This document shows, in pieces, positions 1 through 8,885 of a stretch of DNA of 64,000 bases. The DNA is taken from positions 124,001 through 188,000 of the forward strand of contig NZ_JAGOPN010000008.1 of assembly GCF_017991995.1 (NCBI RefSeq), read 5' to 3'. Position 1 is the stretch's first letter. The number at the start of each line of letters is the position of its first letter. This stretch comes from Pseudacidovorax sp. GTDB lineage: Bacteria > Pseudomonadota > Gammaproteobacteria > Burkholderiales > Burkholderiaceae_C. The position numbers were made by a program, and so were the translations under genes. Below the pieces are notes generated by a model, which searched no databases, was not told the DNA's origin, and saw nothing but the letters and a program-made list of their open reading frames with translations.

Positions 1-2096
1 GTGTCCAGGCCGCGGCGGTTGACCGAGAGGGCCATCGACGCCTCGGCGCCGGTTCCGTCGGCACGGGGCGCCAGCCACACCCACAGCCGCCGCTCGCGGA
101 CGTAGAGCATGGCAAAAATGCCCACGATCAGCAACAGGCAGCCCAGGTAGACCACGCTCTTGCCCGGCGCGCGGGCCACCTGGAAGACGCTGGCCTGCAC
201 CTGCGTGAAGTCGGTCAGCATGAGCGCCACGGGCGCTGGGTAGAAGGCGGCGTCGCTCAGCGAGAGCACGGCTTGCGTGAGCCAAGCCTGGGATTTCTCG
301 TCGCGCTGCAGTGGCGGCTGACCCGCCTGCGTGCGGCTCAGGTTGAGCAGCTCGAAGAGCACGTCGTTGACCACGCGCACCAGGATCTGACCCGCGCGCT
401 CGCGCTCGGCTCCGGGCACCTGCTGGTCGATGAATTCGGCGATGGCCTGCCAGCCGGAGGCATTGCGCCCATCCGCGCGCGCCGTGCCGGCCTGCAGTTG
501 CTCGGCACCGGCAAACAGGCCGATGGCGCGCAGGGCCGAGGCACGCAGCTGCTGCGCCTGCTCCGGCCGATCGGGGCCGATGGCCTGGGCCACGTAGCGG
601 TCGACGGCCTGGGCGCGCACGGCCGGGTCGGCCAGCGCCTCGCGCAGGCGGGTAAAGCCCGCCGTGCCCATCTCGTCGTCGGCGGGCACGCGCAGGTAGC
701 GGAAAGGCTGGTCGGGCTGCTCCCGCACACCCAGCAGGAAGACCGGCGGCGCGCCCTCCTCCATCACCGTCGGCACCATGTAGTTCTGGTACTCGCGCGC
801 CTGACCGGCCGCGTCGCGCAGCTTGTAGCCGATGCTCGGGCCGATGTTGCGCAGCTCCTTGGGCTTGTCCACCTTGTGGGCCGCGCCCAGACGCGACTCA
901 AGGCTGCCAACCAGATCCACCTTGCGCACGTCGGCCCCGCTGCCGCCGTTGGCGCCGGCGAAGTTCTCGACGTTGATCACGCGCAGCGCGGTGTATTCGA
1001 GCGTGAGCTTGTCCTTGCCGTTGGTCAGCTCGGTGCTGGTGCCGATGGTGCCCTCGACCTCGAAGGGCTTGGCCGCCGCGCCCATGGGCACTGCGCGCAG
1101 CTTCACGCGCGAGCCGCCATCGTCGAAGCTGGATTGGTAGATCTCGATGCCCTTCCAGCTCGCGGGATGGTTGACCTCGATGCGCGCAGTCTTGGTCTCG
1201 CCGCTGGCGCGGTCGTGCAGCACCACCTCGCTGGCGAAGAGCTTGGGCATGCCGGTCGCGTAGTAGTCGACGATGAACTTCTTGAGCTCGATGGCGAAGG
1301 GCAGCTCTTGCAGCAGCACGCCATCGGCCTGGTTGAGGATGGCCACCGACGACTGCGCGCCCTCGGGCACCAGGATGTTGCCGCGGAAGGTCGGGTTGGT
1401 CGGCGCGAGGCGGTGCTGCGCGGGCACGTCCGCGATCATGCCGCCGCCGGTGTAGACCGACTTGTCGCCCAGCCAGGTCTGTGCACGCACGATCAGGTCG
1501 CCGTCGAGCAGGCCGCCCAGGCAGATCAGCACGATGGCGCCGTGGGCCGCGATGTAGCCCAGCTTGTTGGCGCCGCCCGCACGGGCCGCCACCATCCAGC
1601 CCGCCGGCGCGCCGGCCGTCTCGCGCTTCTGCAGCTTGACCTTCCAGCCGCCCCCAACCAGTTGCTGGCCGATGCGGTTGGCGGCGGCGTCGGGCGACTC
1701 GGCCAACACCGTCTCGGCGCGCAGGCCGAAGGCCTTCAGGCCCTGCACGCGAAGGTCTTCCTTGTAGCTGCGCAGGTCGCTCATGATGCGCGGCGTGTTG
1801 CGCGCGATGCACAGCGAGGTGCTGATCACCAGGAAGGCCAGGATCAGCAGGAACCACCAGGCGCTGTAGATGGTGTCCAGCCGCGCGCTGCGGAACACCT
1901 GCGCCCAGAAGGGCCCGAACTGGTTGATGTAGTTGTTGATCGGCTCCTGCTGCTTGAGCACGGTGCCGATCACGGATGCGATGCAGATCACCGTCAGCAG
2001 CGCGATGGCGAAGCGCATCGACGACAGCAGCTCCACGGCGGCGCGCAAGGACTGCGAGCCGGTTCGAAGGCGAAGGCCGTGGGTGGAGACGCTCAT
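1..2096 (-). CDS. resB: ResB-family cytochrome c biogenesis protein (3' end outside window)
   Basis: System II (Ccs) cytochrome c maturation protein of the cytoplasmic membrane; with CcsA it delivers haem to apocytochromes. The frame is open from the ATG at 2096 to the window edge (698 codons), so the stop lies outside. Hydrophobic segments sit near residues 27-48, 75-97 and 163-183, with a fourth near 640-665 (YLGCLLLIVGIFAMLY); a large soluble loop lies between the third and fourth, as in ResB. It lies downstream of a dihaem cytochrome c gene on the same strand, which fits a role in cytochrome assembly. Long plus-strand frames here are antisense shadows. Confidence 0.9.
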   Translation of the reverse strand, partial: MSVSTHGLRLRTGSQSLRAAVELLSSMRFAIALLTVICIASVIGTVLKQQEPINNYINQFGPFWAQVFRSARLDTIYSAWWFLLILAFLVISTSLCIARNTPRIMSDLRSYKEDLRVQGLKAFGLRAETVLAESPDAAANRIGQQLVGGGWKVKLQKRETAGAPAGWMVAARAGGANKLGYIAAHGAIVLICLGGLLDGDLIVRAQTWLGDKSVYTGGGMIADVPAQHRLAPTNPTFRGNILVPEGAQSSVAILNQADGVLLQELPFAIELKKFIVDYYATGMPKLFASEVVLHDRASGETKTARIEVNHPASWKGIEIYQSSFDDGGSRVKLRAVPMGAAAKPFEVEGTIGTSTELTNGKDKLTLEYTALRVINVENFAGANGGSGADVRKVDLVGSLESRLGAAHKVDKPKELRNIGPSIGYKLRDAAGQAREYQNYMVPTVMEEGAPPVFLLGVREQPDQPFRYLRVPADDEMGTAGFTRLREALADPAVRAQAVDRYVAQAIGPDRPEQAQQLRASALRAIGLFAGAEQLQAGTARADGRNASGWQAIAEFIDQQVPGAERERAGQILVRVVNDVLFELLNLSRTQAGQPPLQRDEKSQAWLTQAVLSLSDAAFYPAPVALMLTDFTQVQASVFQVARAPGKSVVYLGCLLLIVGIFAMLYVRERRLWVWLAPRADGTGAEASMALSVNRRGLD

Positions 2097-2118
2097 GACG
2101 GAAGGCAGCAATGGGCAG

Positions 2119-2158
2119 GAAAAAGGGCGGGCGATCCCCAGGGATCGGCCCGCCCTTG
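2119..2158 (-). terminator. Rho-independent terminator between cytochrome c and resB
   Basis: On the minus strand a GC-rich hairpin (arms GGGCGGG and CCCGCCC, with an inner GATC-containing stem) is followed by TTTTT. It lies between the cytochrome c stop and the resB start, so it would terminate or attenuate cytochrome transcription before resB. Confidence 0.7.
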
Positions 2159-2209
2159 TTGAGTTGGATTGTCGGCGGTTGGTTCGACGGTTTTTTGACT
2201 TGCGTTAAG

Positions 2210-2869
2210 TCAACGCAGGCCGGCAATGTAGTCGGCCACGGCCTTGATCTCGCGGTCGTTCATCTTGGCGGCCACGCCCGTCATCTGCGGGCTGTTGGCG
2301 CGGATGCCATCACGGAAGGCCTTCAGCTGGCCCTCCGTGTAGTCGGAATGCTGGCCACCCAGGCGCGGGTACTGGGCGGGGATGCCGGCGCCGGTGGGGC
2401 TGTGGCAACCGGCGCACGCGGGCACCTGGCGGTCGGCAATGCCGCCGCGGTAGATGCGCTCGCCCAGCACGACGAGGTCCTTCTCCTTGGCGAAGCCGGG
2501 CTTGACCGTCTTGCTGCCCAGGAACCATGCGATGTCTCGCATGTCCTGTTCGCTCAGGTTGGCGACCATGGGCTGCATGATCGCGCTCTTGCGCTTGCCG
2601 GACTTGAACTCGTGCAGCTGCTTGAGGATGTACTCGGGATGCTGCTGCGCCAGCTTGGGGTTGGCGGCGATGGCCGAATTGCCGTCGGCGTTGTGGCACG
2701 AGGCGCAGGCGACACCATTGGACGGGGCTGTCGTGAAGAGGGTATCGCCCTTGGCCGGATCCGGCTTGGCGGGCTTGGCCGCGGTGGCCGGAGCATCTGC
2801 CGCCATGGCCGTTCCCCCCAGAACGGTCCCCAGCACGGCAGCAAGCAGATAAGGCGCGAACAACTTCAT
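2210..2869 (-). CDS. Periplasmic dihaem cytochrome c (c4 type)
   Basis: Soluble electron carrier exported to the periplasm. The protein has 219 residues: a Sec signal peptide (MKLFAPYLLAAV...AMA, about 23 residues), then two cytochrome c domains with haem motifs CASCH (55-59) and CAGCH (152-156). Distal methionines are available in MQPM and near NSPQM. Size and twin-domain layout match cytochrome c4, which usually feeds terminal oxidases. The ATG at 2869 is chosen because the signal peptide begins there. It is transcribed away from engB and towards resB, which supplies haem-attachment machinery. Confidence 0.9.
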   Translation of the reverse strand: MKLFAPYLLAAVLGTVLGGTAMAADAPATAAKPAKPDPAKGDTLFTTAPSNGVACASCHNADGNSAIAANPKLAQQHPEYILKQLHEFKSGKRKSAIMQPMVANLSEQDMRDIAWFLGSKTVKPGFAKEKDLVVLGERIYRGGIADRQVPACAGCHSPTGAGIPAQYPRLGGQHSDYTEGQLKAFRDGIRANSPQMTGVAAKMNDREIKAVADYIAGLR

Positions 2870-2966
2870 ATCGTGGGCTTCTTCACTTGTACGCTGACTG
2901 GCGCAAAACCGGGCAATTCTACAATCGCCCTCCCTTTCCACGGCCTCCTTGAGAACCCTGTACCGA

Positions 2967-3734
2967 ATGGATCAAACTTTTCCGCCCTCTCCTGCGGATG
3001 ACGCGGCCGACGCCGCAGCGGCACCCGCCAGCGGATCGGCGGAGAACGCCAGTCCGCCCGCCTCCACCGTCCCTGCGACGCCCGCACCCGCCGCCAGCTT
3101 TGCCGAGCGCGCCCGCACCGCCCTGGGCTGGATGCACACCGCCCACTTCCTGCTCAGCTCGCCGCGGCTGGACACCCTGCCCCCGCTGGGTCTGCCCGAG
3201 ATCGCCTTCGTCGGCCGCTCCAACGCTGGCAAGTCGACGGCCATCAACACGCTGACCCAGCAGAAGCGGCTGGCCTTCGCGTCCAAGACGCCCGGCCGCA
3301 CGCAGCACATCAACCTGTTCGGCGTGGGCAAGGGCCAGGTGGACGACGCCGTGCTGGCCGACCTGCCCGGCTATGGTTATGCCGCGGTGCCACGCGAGGC
3401 CAAGCTGCGCTGGCAGCGCGTCATGGGCAACTACCTGATGACCCGCGAGCAGCTGTCCGGTGTCGTGCTGATGTGCGACCCGCGCCTGGGCATGACCGAG
3501 CTGGACGAGGTGCTGCTGGAAGTGATCCGCCCACGCGTGGAGCAGGGCCTGAACTTCCTGGTGCTGCTGACCAAGGCCGACAAGCTCACGCGGGCAGAGG
3601 CCAACAAGGCACTGTCGATTGCGCGACTGCAGGCCGGCGGCGGCGAGGTCAGACTCTTCTCCGCCCTCAAGAAGCAGGGTGTGGACGAGGCAGCCGAGAT
3701 CATCTGGCGCTGGACGCACCCCGACGCCGCCTGA
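2967..3734 (+). CDS. engB: Ribosome biogenesis GTPase EngB (YihA/YsxC)
   Basis: TRAFAC-class GTPase needed for large ribosomal subunit assembly. It has 255 residues from the ATG at 2967; a TTG 18 bases upstream is a weaker start. Motifs: G1 GRSNAGKST, G3 DLPGYGYA, G4 TKADKL and a C-terminal SALKKQGVDE region corresponding to G5. The roughly 45 N-terminal residues rich in Ala/Pro precede the conserved GTPase core and are longer than in E. coli. Divergent from the cytochrome c gene, with about 97 bp between the two starts. Confidence 0.93.
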   Translation: MDQTFPPSPADDAADAAAAPASGSAENASPPASTVPATPAPAASFAERARTALGWMHTAHFLLSSPRLDTLPPLGLPEIAFVGRSNAGKSTAINTLTQQKRLAFASKTPGRTQHINLFGVGKGQVDDAVLADLPGYGYAAVPREAKLRWQRVMGNYLMTREQLSGVVLMCDPRLGMTELDEVLLEVIRPRVEQGLNFLVLLTKADKLTRAEANKALSIARLQAGGGEVRLFSALKKQGVDEAAEIIWRWTHPDAA

Positions 3735-3788
3735 CGCGCCTGCCCGACCGCGCATGTCGTCCGGCCCCACAGACAGGAGACATGTGCG

Positions 3789-4694
3789 ATGACCAACATC
3801 CAGACCTTCGAACGCGCGCTGCCGCACGGCATCACGCTCAGCTGTCGCGCGGCGGGCGAGCCGGGGCGGCCACTGATGCTCTTCCTCCACGGCTTTCCGG
3901 AGGCGGCCTTCATCTGGGACCCGCTGCTGGCGCACTTCGCCCGGCCGGAGAACGGCGGTTATCGCTGCGTGGCGCCCAACCTGCGTGGCTTCGAACGCTC
4001 CAGCGCGCCGGCGGAGGTGGAGGCCTACCAGGCCCACCGCCTCATGCAGGACCTGCGCGCCCTGGCCGAGAGCGAATCGGCCGGCGGGCATATCGACACG
4101 CTGATCGCCCACGACTGGGGCGGCGCCTTCGGCTGGGGCATGGCCAACGCGATGCCCGAGCGCATCGGCCGGCTCGTGATCATCAATTCGCCGCATGCCG
4201 GCACCTTCGCGCGCGAGCTGAAGAACAGCTCCGAGCAGCAGGAAGCCAGCGCCTACATGAACTGGCTGGCGCGCCCCGGCAGCGAGGAGGTGCTGGCGCG
4301 CGACGACTTCGCGCGCCTCTTCGGCATGCTGTCGTCCATGCAGGCCGGTGCTGGCAATGCCGACTGGCTCACCGAGGACGTGAAGGCGCAGTACCGGGAT
4401 GTGTGGTCGCAGGGACTGGTGGGCGCCTGCAACCTCTACCGCGTCACGCCGCTCAAGCCTGGCGCCGACATTCCCGACATCCCGCGCGAGCGCGTGACGG
4501 TGGACATCCCAACCCTGGTGCTATGGGGCATGGCCGACATCGCGCTGCGCCCAGGCCTGCTCGATGGCCTGGGGGACTACGTGCCCCAGCTCGAGGTCGA
4601 GCGGCTGGAAGGCGCCACGCACTGGGTGGTGCACGAGCAGCCTGAACTGGTGATGGCACGCATCGGCGCCTTCATCCGGCGCCATCCGGCCTGA
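3789..4694 (+). CDS. Alpha/beta hydrolase, epoxide-hydrolase-like
   Basis: Cytosolic alpha/beta-fold hydrolase of 301 residues. It shows the oxyanion-hole motif HGFP, the nucleophile elbow HDWGG with Asp in place of Ser, and a C-terminal catalytic His in THWVVHE. An Asp nucleophile is typical of epoxide hydrolases and haloalkane/fluoroacetate dehalogenases rather than esterases. The substrate cannot be told from sequence. A good Shine-Dalgarno (AGGAG) precedes the ATG. It follows engB by 54 bp on the same strand and may share its transcript. Confidence 0.8.
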   Translation: MTNIQTFERALPHGITLSCRAAGEPGRPLMLFLHGFPEAAFIWDPLLAHFARPENGGYRCVAPNLRGFERSSAPAEVEAYQAHRLMQDLRALAESESAGGHIDTLIAHDWGGAFGWGMANAMPERIGRLVIINSPHAGTFARELKNSSEQQEASAYMNWLARPGSEEVLARDDFARLFGMLSSMQAGAGNADWLTEDVKAQYRDVWSQGLVGACNLYRVTPLKPGADIPDIPRERVTVDIPTLVLWGMADIALRPGLLDGLGDYVPQLEVERLEGATHWVVHEQPELVMARIGAFIRRHPA

Positions 4695-4721
4695 GAAGCA
4701 GCCTTTGCATGCAGGGACGTC

Positions 4722-4785
4722 CAGTCGAACGAAGACTCGGGCTGAGCCTGTGAACGAAGACCGTTCGAGCTGAGCCTGTCGAAGC
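4722..4785. repeat. Intergenic repeat with CTGAGCCTGTCGAAG core
   Basis: Two tandem partial copies: GGCTGAGCCTGTGAACG near 4739 and GAGCTGAGCCTGTCGAAGCC near 4766. Short repeats with a TTCGACAGGCTCAG core are common between genes in many Proteobacteria. It lies between the convergent hydrolase and acyltransferase genes and carries no coding signal. Confidence 0.6.
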
Positions 4786-4804
4786 CTGGAAGCAGCGTTC
4801 CTCC

Positions 4805-5680
4805 CTAGTACACCGAGGGCTCGCCCGGCGGCCGCGTCTTGAAGCGCCGGTGCACCCAGTAGTACTGCGCGGGCATCGTGCGGATCCACTCGGCCAGCTG
4901 CGCATTCATGCGCGCCGTGTCCGCGATGGCGTCATGGGTCGGAAAGTCCTGCCAGGACGGCAGCACCTCGATCTCATAGCCGTCCTTGGTCAGCCGCGAC
5001 AGCACCGGCACGACCTTGGCGCGCGCCAGCCGCGAGAAGCGCGACAGCGAGGGCGTGGTCGCCGCCAGCGTGTGGAAGAAAGGCACGAACTCCGTGTGTG
5101 CTGGACCGAAGTCCATGTCCGGCAGCAGATACAAGAGGCCGCCGCGGCGCAGGTTGGCCACGATCTGCTTCACGCCGTCCATGCGGTGCAGCACCGTCAC
5201 GTTGCCGAAACGGGTGCGACCCTCGCGCGTCCATTCGTCCATCACCGGGTTGCGCTGCGTGGTGTAGATGGTGGTGGACTGCTTGGGCGTGTGCATGGTC
5301 AGCCGCGTGGCGGCGGCATCCAGGCCGTAGAAGTGCGGCGCGAAGAGGATGGTGGGCTGCTCGCCCACGTCGATCTCGTCCAGCGCGCCTTTGAGCGTCA
5401 CGCGCTGGCGGATCACCTCGGCCGGCGCATGCCACAGCCAGGCGCGGTCGAACCAGGCCTGGGCGACGTACACGAAGGTCTGGCGCGCGATGCGGCGCCG
5501 CTCCTCGGGCGTCTTCTCGGGGAAGCACAGGGCCAGGTTGACGTCCACCACATGGCGGCGGGGCTTGGCCAGAGCGTGCAGCACCGGGCCGAGGGCCGCG
5601 CCCAGTCCACGCACCACCGGCAGCGGCAATCGGGCCAGCGCACGCATGAAGCCGATGCCCAGCCGGGCCGAAACACTCAT
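4805..5680 (-). CDS. Lysophospholipid/lipid A acyltransferase (LpxL/HtrB family), second gene
   Basis: Inner-membrane acyltransferase of the LpxL/LpxM superfamily (291 residues), probably adding a secondary acyl chain to lipid A. An N-terminal amphipathic/hydrophobic anchor is followed by a catalytic block FAPHFYGLDA, where HFYG-D replaces the usual HxxxxD spacing region, and a conserved LLPDMDFG motif. Its ATG overlaps the stop of the preceding acyltransferase as ATGA, indicating translational coupling. Which paralogue acts first on lipid A cannot be decided from sequence. Confidence 0.85.
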   Translation of the reverse strand: MSVSARLGIGFMRALARLPLPVVRGLGAALGPVLHALAKPRRHVVDVNLALCFPEKTPEERRRIARQTFVYVAQAWFDRAWLWHAPAEVIRQRVTLKGALDEIDVGEQPTILFAPHFYGLDAAATRLTMHTPKQSTTIYTTQRNPVMDEWTREGRTRFGNVTVLHRMDGVKQIVANLRRGGLLYLLPDMDFGPAHTEFVPFFHTLAATTPSLSRFSRLARAKVVPVLSRLTKDGYEIEVLPSWQDFPTHDAIADTARMNAQLAEWIRTMPAQYYWVHRRFKTRPPGEPSVY

Positions 5681-6549
5681 CGCGCCGTCTCCATCTCGGC
5701 GCGCGGCGCCTTGTAGCGGGCATAGTCCCAGACGTATTGCCCGGGCAGGCTCAGGATCAATTGCTCGATGCCTCGATTCATGGCGGTGGCGGCCTCTTCG
5801 GGGGCGGCTTTGGGGTCGGAGAGGGCCGGCGCATCCAGCGGCTGCAGGTGCACGGCATAGCCACGGCCGCGCGGCAGCCGCTCGCACACGCCCAGGAAGA
5901 CCTGGGCGCCGGTCAGTTGCGCGAGGCGCGGCACGAGGGTCATGGTGTAGGCGGGCCGACCGAAGAAGGGCGCCCAGACGCCCAGCCCCGTCGGCGGCAC
6001 CTGATCGGGCAGGATGCCGGTGTAGCCGCCTTTCTTGAGCGCACGCATCAGCCCGCGCACGCCCGACACGTCGGTGGGCAGCATGTGCAGGCCGGGCCGG
6101 TCGCGCGAACCTTCCATCAGCGCCGCCATCCACGGCTTGCGCGGCGGACGGAACAGCGCGGTGATCGGCCCGTGGCTAGCCAGGAAGCGCTCGCCCAGGG
6201 CCTGGCCCAGCAACTCCCAGCAGCCCAGATGCGGCGAGATGACGATGGCGCCGCGGCCCGATGCCAGCGCGGCGCCCAGGGCCTCGTCGCCCGTCCACTG
6301 GCGCACACGGGGCAGCACGCTCTCGCCCGCCGGGCGGGCCCAGAGCCAGGGCAGTTCGGCGGCCATGCGGCCGGCGGCGGCGATGGCCGGGCGCCATTGC
6401 TCGGGCGTCAGGCCGGCCTGCGCGGCATTCGCGCGAAAACGCCGCCGGTAGTCCGGCGCCAACGCCCAGACCAGCCAGCCCAGCAGCCCGCCGAGCGCAT
6501 GCATCAGCGGCAGCGGCGCACGGGCAAGCAGACGAAACAACGCGATCAT
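5677..6549 (-). CDS. Lysophospholipid/lipid A acyltransferase (LpxL/HtrB family), first gene
   Basis: Paralogue of the next gene (290 residues) with the same fold: N-terminal hydrophobic segment (LLGWLVWALA), catalytic motif ISPHLGCWELLGQ (HxxxWE type) and GILPDQVPP. The role is secondary acylation of lipid A at the cytoplasmic face of the inner membrane. The ATG at 6549 is preferred over an in-frame upstream start because the family begins at MIALFRLL. Divergent from metK. A tandem acyltransferase pair next to metK is an arrangement familiar in Burkholderiales. Confidence 0.87.
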   Translation of the reverse strand: MIALFRLLARAPLPLMHALGGLLGWLVWALAPDYRRRFRANAAQAGLTPEQWRPAIAAAGRMAAELPWLWARPAGESVLPRVRQWTGDEALGAALASGRGAIVISPHLGCWELLGQALGERFLASHGPITALFRPPRKPWMAALMEGSRDRPGLHMLPTDVSGVRGLMRALKKGGYTGILPDQVPPTGLGVWAPFFGRPAYTMTLVPRLAQLTGAQVFLGVCERLPRGRGYAVHLQPLDAPALSDPKAAPEEAATAMNRGIEQLILSLPGQYVWDYARYKAPRAEMETAR

Positions 6550-6618
6550 CAGGTGTTGTCGGACAAACGGGTGGGTGGAAAACCGACGCGCGGCCCAGCG
6601 GGCTGGGACCGGCATGAA

Positions 6619-6624
6619 TAGAAT
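6619..6624 (+). promoter_or_regulatory. Probable -10 element of the metK leader
   Basis: TAGAAT, six to seven bases upstream of the first riboswitch nucleotide, so a transcript starting near 6631 would begin with the aptamer. No good -35 hexamer is visible at the expected distance. Confidence 0.5.
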
Positions 6625-6631
6625 CGAAATT

Positions 6632-6685
6632 GTCGCCGAGTTACAGGACTACTTGCAGGGCGACGTTAAACCCAACTGCTAAAGC
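6632..6685 (+). ncRNA. SAM-II (SAM_alpha) riboswitch upstream of metK
   Basis: S-adenosylmethionine-sensing pseudoknot. A perfect 6-bp P1 stem is visible: GTCGCC (6632-6637) with GGCGAC (6659-6664). The conserved single-stranded blocks of the class are all present: CTTGCAG before P1 3', GTTAAA (6665-6670) and GCTAAAG (6678-6684). The loop segment AGTT (6639-6642) can pair with AACT (6674-6677) for the pseudoknot. It precedes the SAM synthetase gene, the expected feedback target. The metK Shine-Dalgarno (about 6741) is about 55 bases further on, so direct SD sequestration by the aptamer is not obvious; a hairpin (GCGTTcGCC with GGCaAACGC, 6684-6720) lies between. Confidence 0.85.
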
Positions 6686-6756
6686 GTTCGCCAGAGACTC
6701 CCGAGGTTGCCGGCAAACGCCCGGTCCGCATCCTTCACGCAGGAGTTTTCTCGAAC

Positions 6757-7938
<1,182 letters not shown>

Positions 7939-7962
7939 TCGGGTTCATCCGCTGAATGGGTG

Positions 7963-7988
7963 ACGGGGCTCTTCGGGGCCCCGTTTTT
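7963..7988 (+). terminator. metK rho-independent terminator
   Basis: ACGGGGC and GCCCCGT form a 7-bp stem around a short loop containing CTTCGG, followed by a TTTTT run, 25 bases after the metK stop. Confidence 0.85.
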
Positions 7989-8111
7989 GTTTGGGGCCCT
8001 CTGAAGTTGCTCAGCTGGCACCTCTCGACTTTCGAGGGCTGTCATCACGGCGTGCGGAAGCATTCGCTGTGGTCGCATGAGGGGTCCAAGGACCGTTGCC
8101 TCCGCGAAGAA

Positions 8112-8352
8112 GCCCGGCGGGAACGGCCCCCAGGGCGCGGCCGATGTGCGTGCCCCTCGCTGAACGCTCGGGGTCCCCTGCGGTGCTCGCCTGGCGAGTG
8201 CGTGGCGCAACTCGCTGCGCGCTGACGCGCTCCGCTCGGACAAGCGCCACGAGTCAGAGACGGCCGGTGCGCGATGTTCGCGCACCTCACTCGCCAGGCT
8301 GCGCGCCTCGGCACGCCCAACGGCCGCGCCCTGGGGGCCGCTCCCGCCGGGC
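8112..8352 (-). repeat. Structured intergenic element, copy 1 (minus orientation)
   Basis: Element of about 240 bp bounded by a 32-base inverted repeat (8112-8143 with 8321-8352; 31 of 32 match). Nested inside are a 7-bp stem (8148-8154 / 8310-8316), an 11-bp stem (8190-8200 / 8288-8298), an 8-bp stem (8201-8208 / 8244-8251) and a 9-bp hairpin (8266-8274 / 8278-8286). Read on the minus strand it aligns along its length with copy 2 at 8479-8715, with conserved junction sequences and different but still complementary stems. The one mismatch in the outer arm is a G-U pair in minus-strand RNA and an A-C mismatch in the other sense. No coding potential is evident. The family is not recognised. Confidence 0.75.
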
Positions 8353-8478
8353 TTGACGGTTGATTGAAGAGCGTGGTCGCTGGGCAGTCCACCAACTCCC
8401 GACTTGAACAGGTATCGGCCCGCCCTGAAGGTGTTCGAAGAACGGCAAAGGGGCCACGTCCACCCGATCACCCTGGAG

Positions 8479-8715
8479 CCGGCCCCGGCCCGCCCGGCCG
8501 ACTCGCCCTCAGGATGCGCCGAGGCGCGCAGCCGGATGAGCGAGGCCCGCGGCCCCCGCGGGCCGGTTGTGACTGACTCGCGGCGTTTGTTTGAGCGCAG
8601 CGCGAAGCGCGGAGCGAGTTACGCCGCGCGCTCATCCGGCGAGCACCGCAGGTTCCGCGAGCGTTCAGCGAGCGGCGCAGCGTGTGGGCGAGGCGGCCGG
8701 GCGGGCCGGGGCTGG
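8479..8715 (+). repeat. Structured intergenic element, copy 2 (plus orientation)
   Basis: Second copy, inverted relative to copy 1. Outer arms 8479-8508 and 8686-8715 pair at 29 of 30 positions (one G-U). Inner stems: 8515-8520 / 8674-8679, 8532-8542 / 8629-8639 (11 bp), hairpin 8544-8552 / 8556-8564 (9 bp, CCC loop), 8579-8586 / 8621-8628, and a small GCGC-GAA-GCGC hairpin at 8600-8610. The stem-to-stem order and loop sizes match copy 1 while the paired bases differ. Junctions such as GCCGAGGCGCGCAGCC and GGCGAGCACCGCAGG are shared almost unchanged. The interval lies between convergent metK and tctC genes. Confidence 0.75.
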
Positions 8716-8885
8716 CGGAGCGCCCAGCGCCCGGAAACCCCACTCAAAAGCCACATCCGCGGGCACCTGTCGGTGGACTGCATCAAAGGCATGGGGCATC
8801 GAAACGCCTGCGCAACGCAGCGGTTGCCAAGGTAGACCAACCCGACCATCCCCGCCCTTGCCAAACTCAGCAGTCGCACCAAAGC
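8716..8885. other. Intergenic stretch without recognisable feature
   Basis: Neither this stretch nor 7989-8111 and 8353-8478, which flank the two structured elements, shows a coding frame with plausible composition, an RNA gene or a repeat. Together with the elements they make the longest gene-free interval of the window (7939-8885). Confidence 0.5.

Noticed and set aside
273..2162. 629-codon open frame on the plus strand
   Set aside because: Exactly antisense to resB, whose product has recognisable membrane segments; the plus-strand translation is low-complexity (His/Arg/Ala/Gln-rich), typical of antisense frames in GC-rich DNA.
4805..6133. Apparent 442-residue acyltransferase fusion
   Set aside because: The N-terminal part is a shadow of the upstream paralogue; the real start at 5680 overlaps the preceding stop.
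8112..8715. CRISPR array
   Set aside because: Only two copies, in opposite orientation, about 240 bp long with internal stems; no short regularly spaced direct repeats or cas genes.
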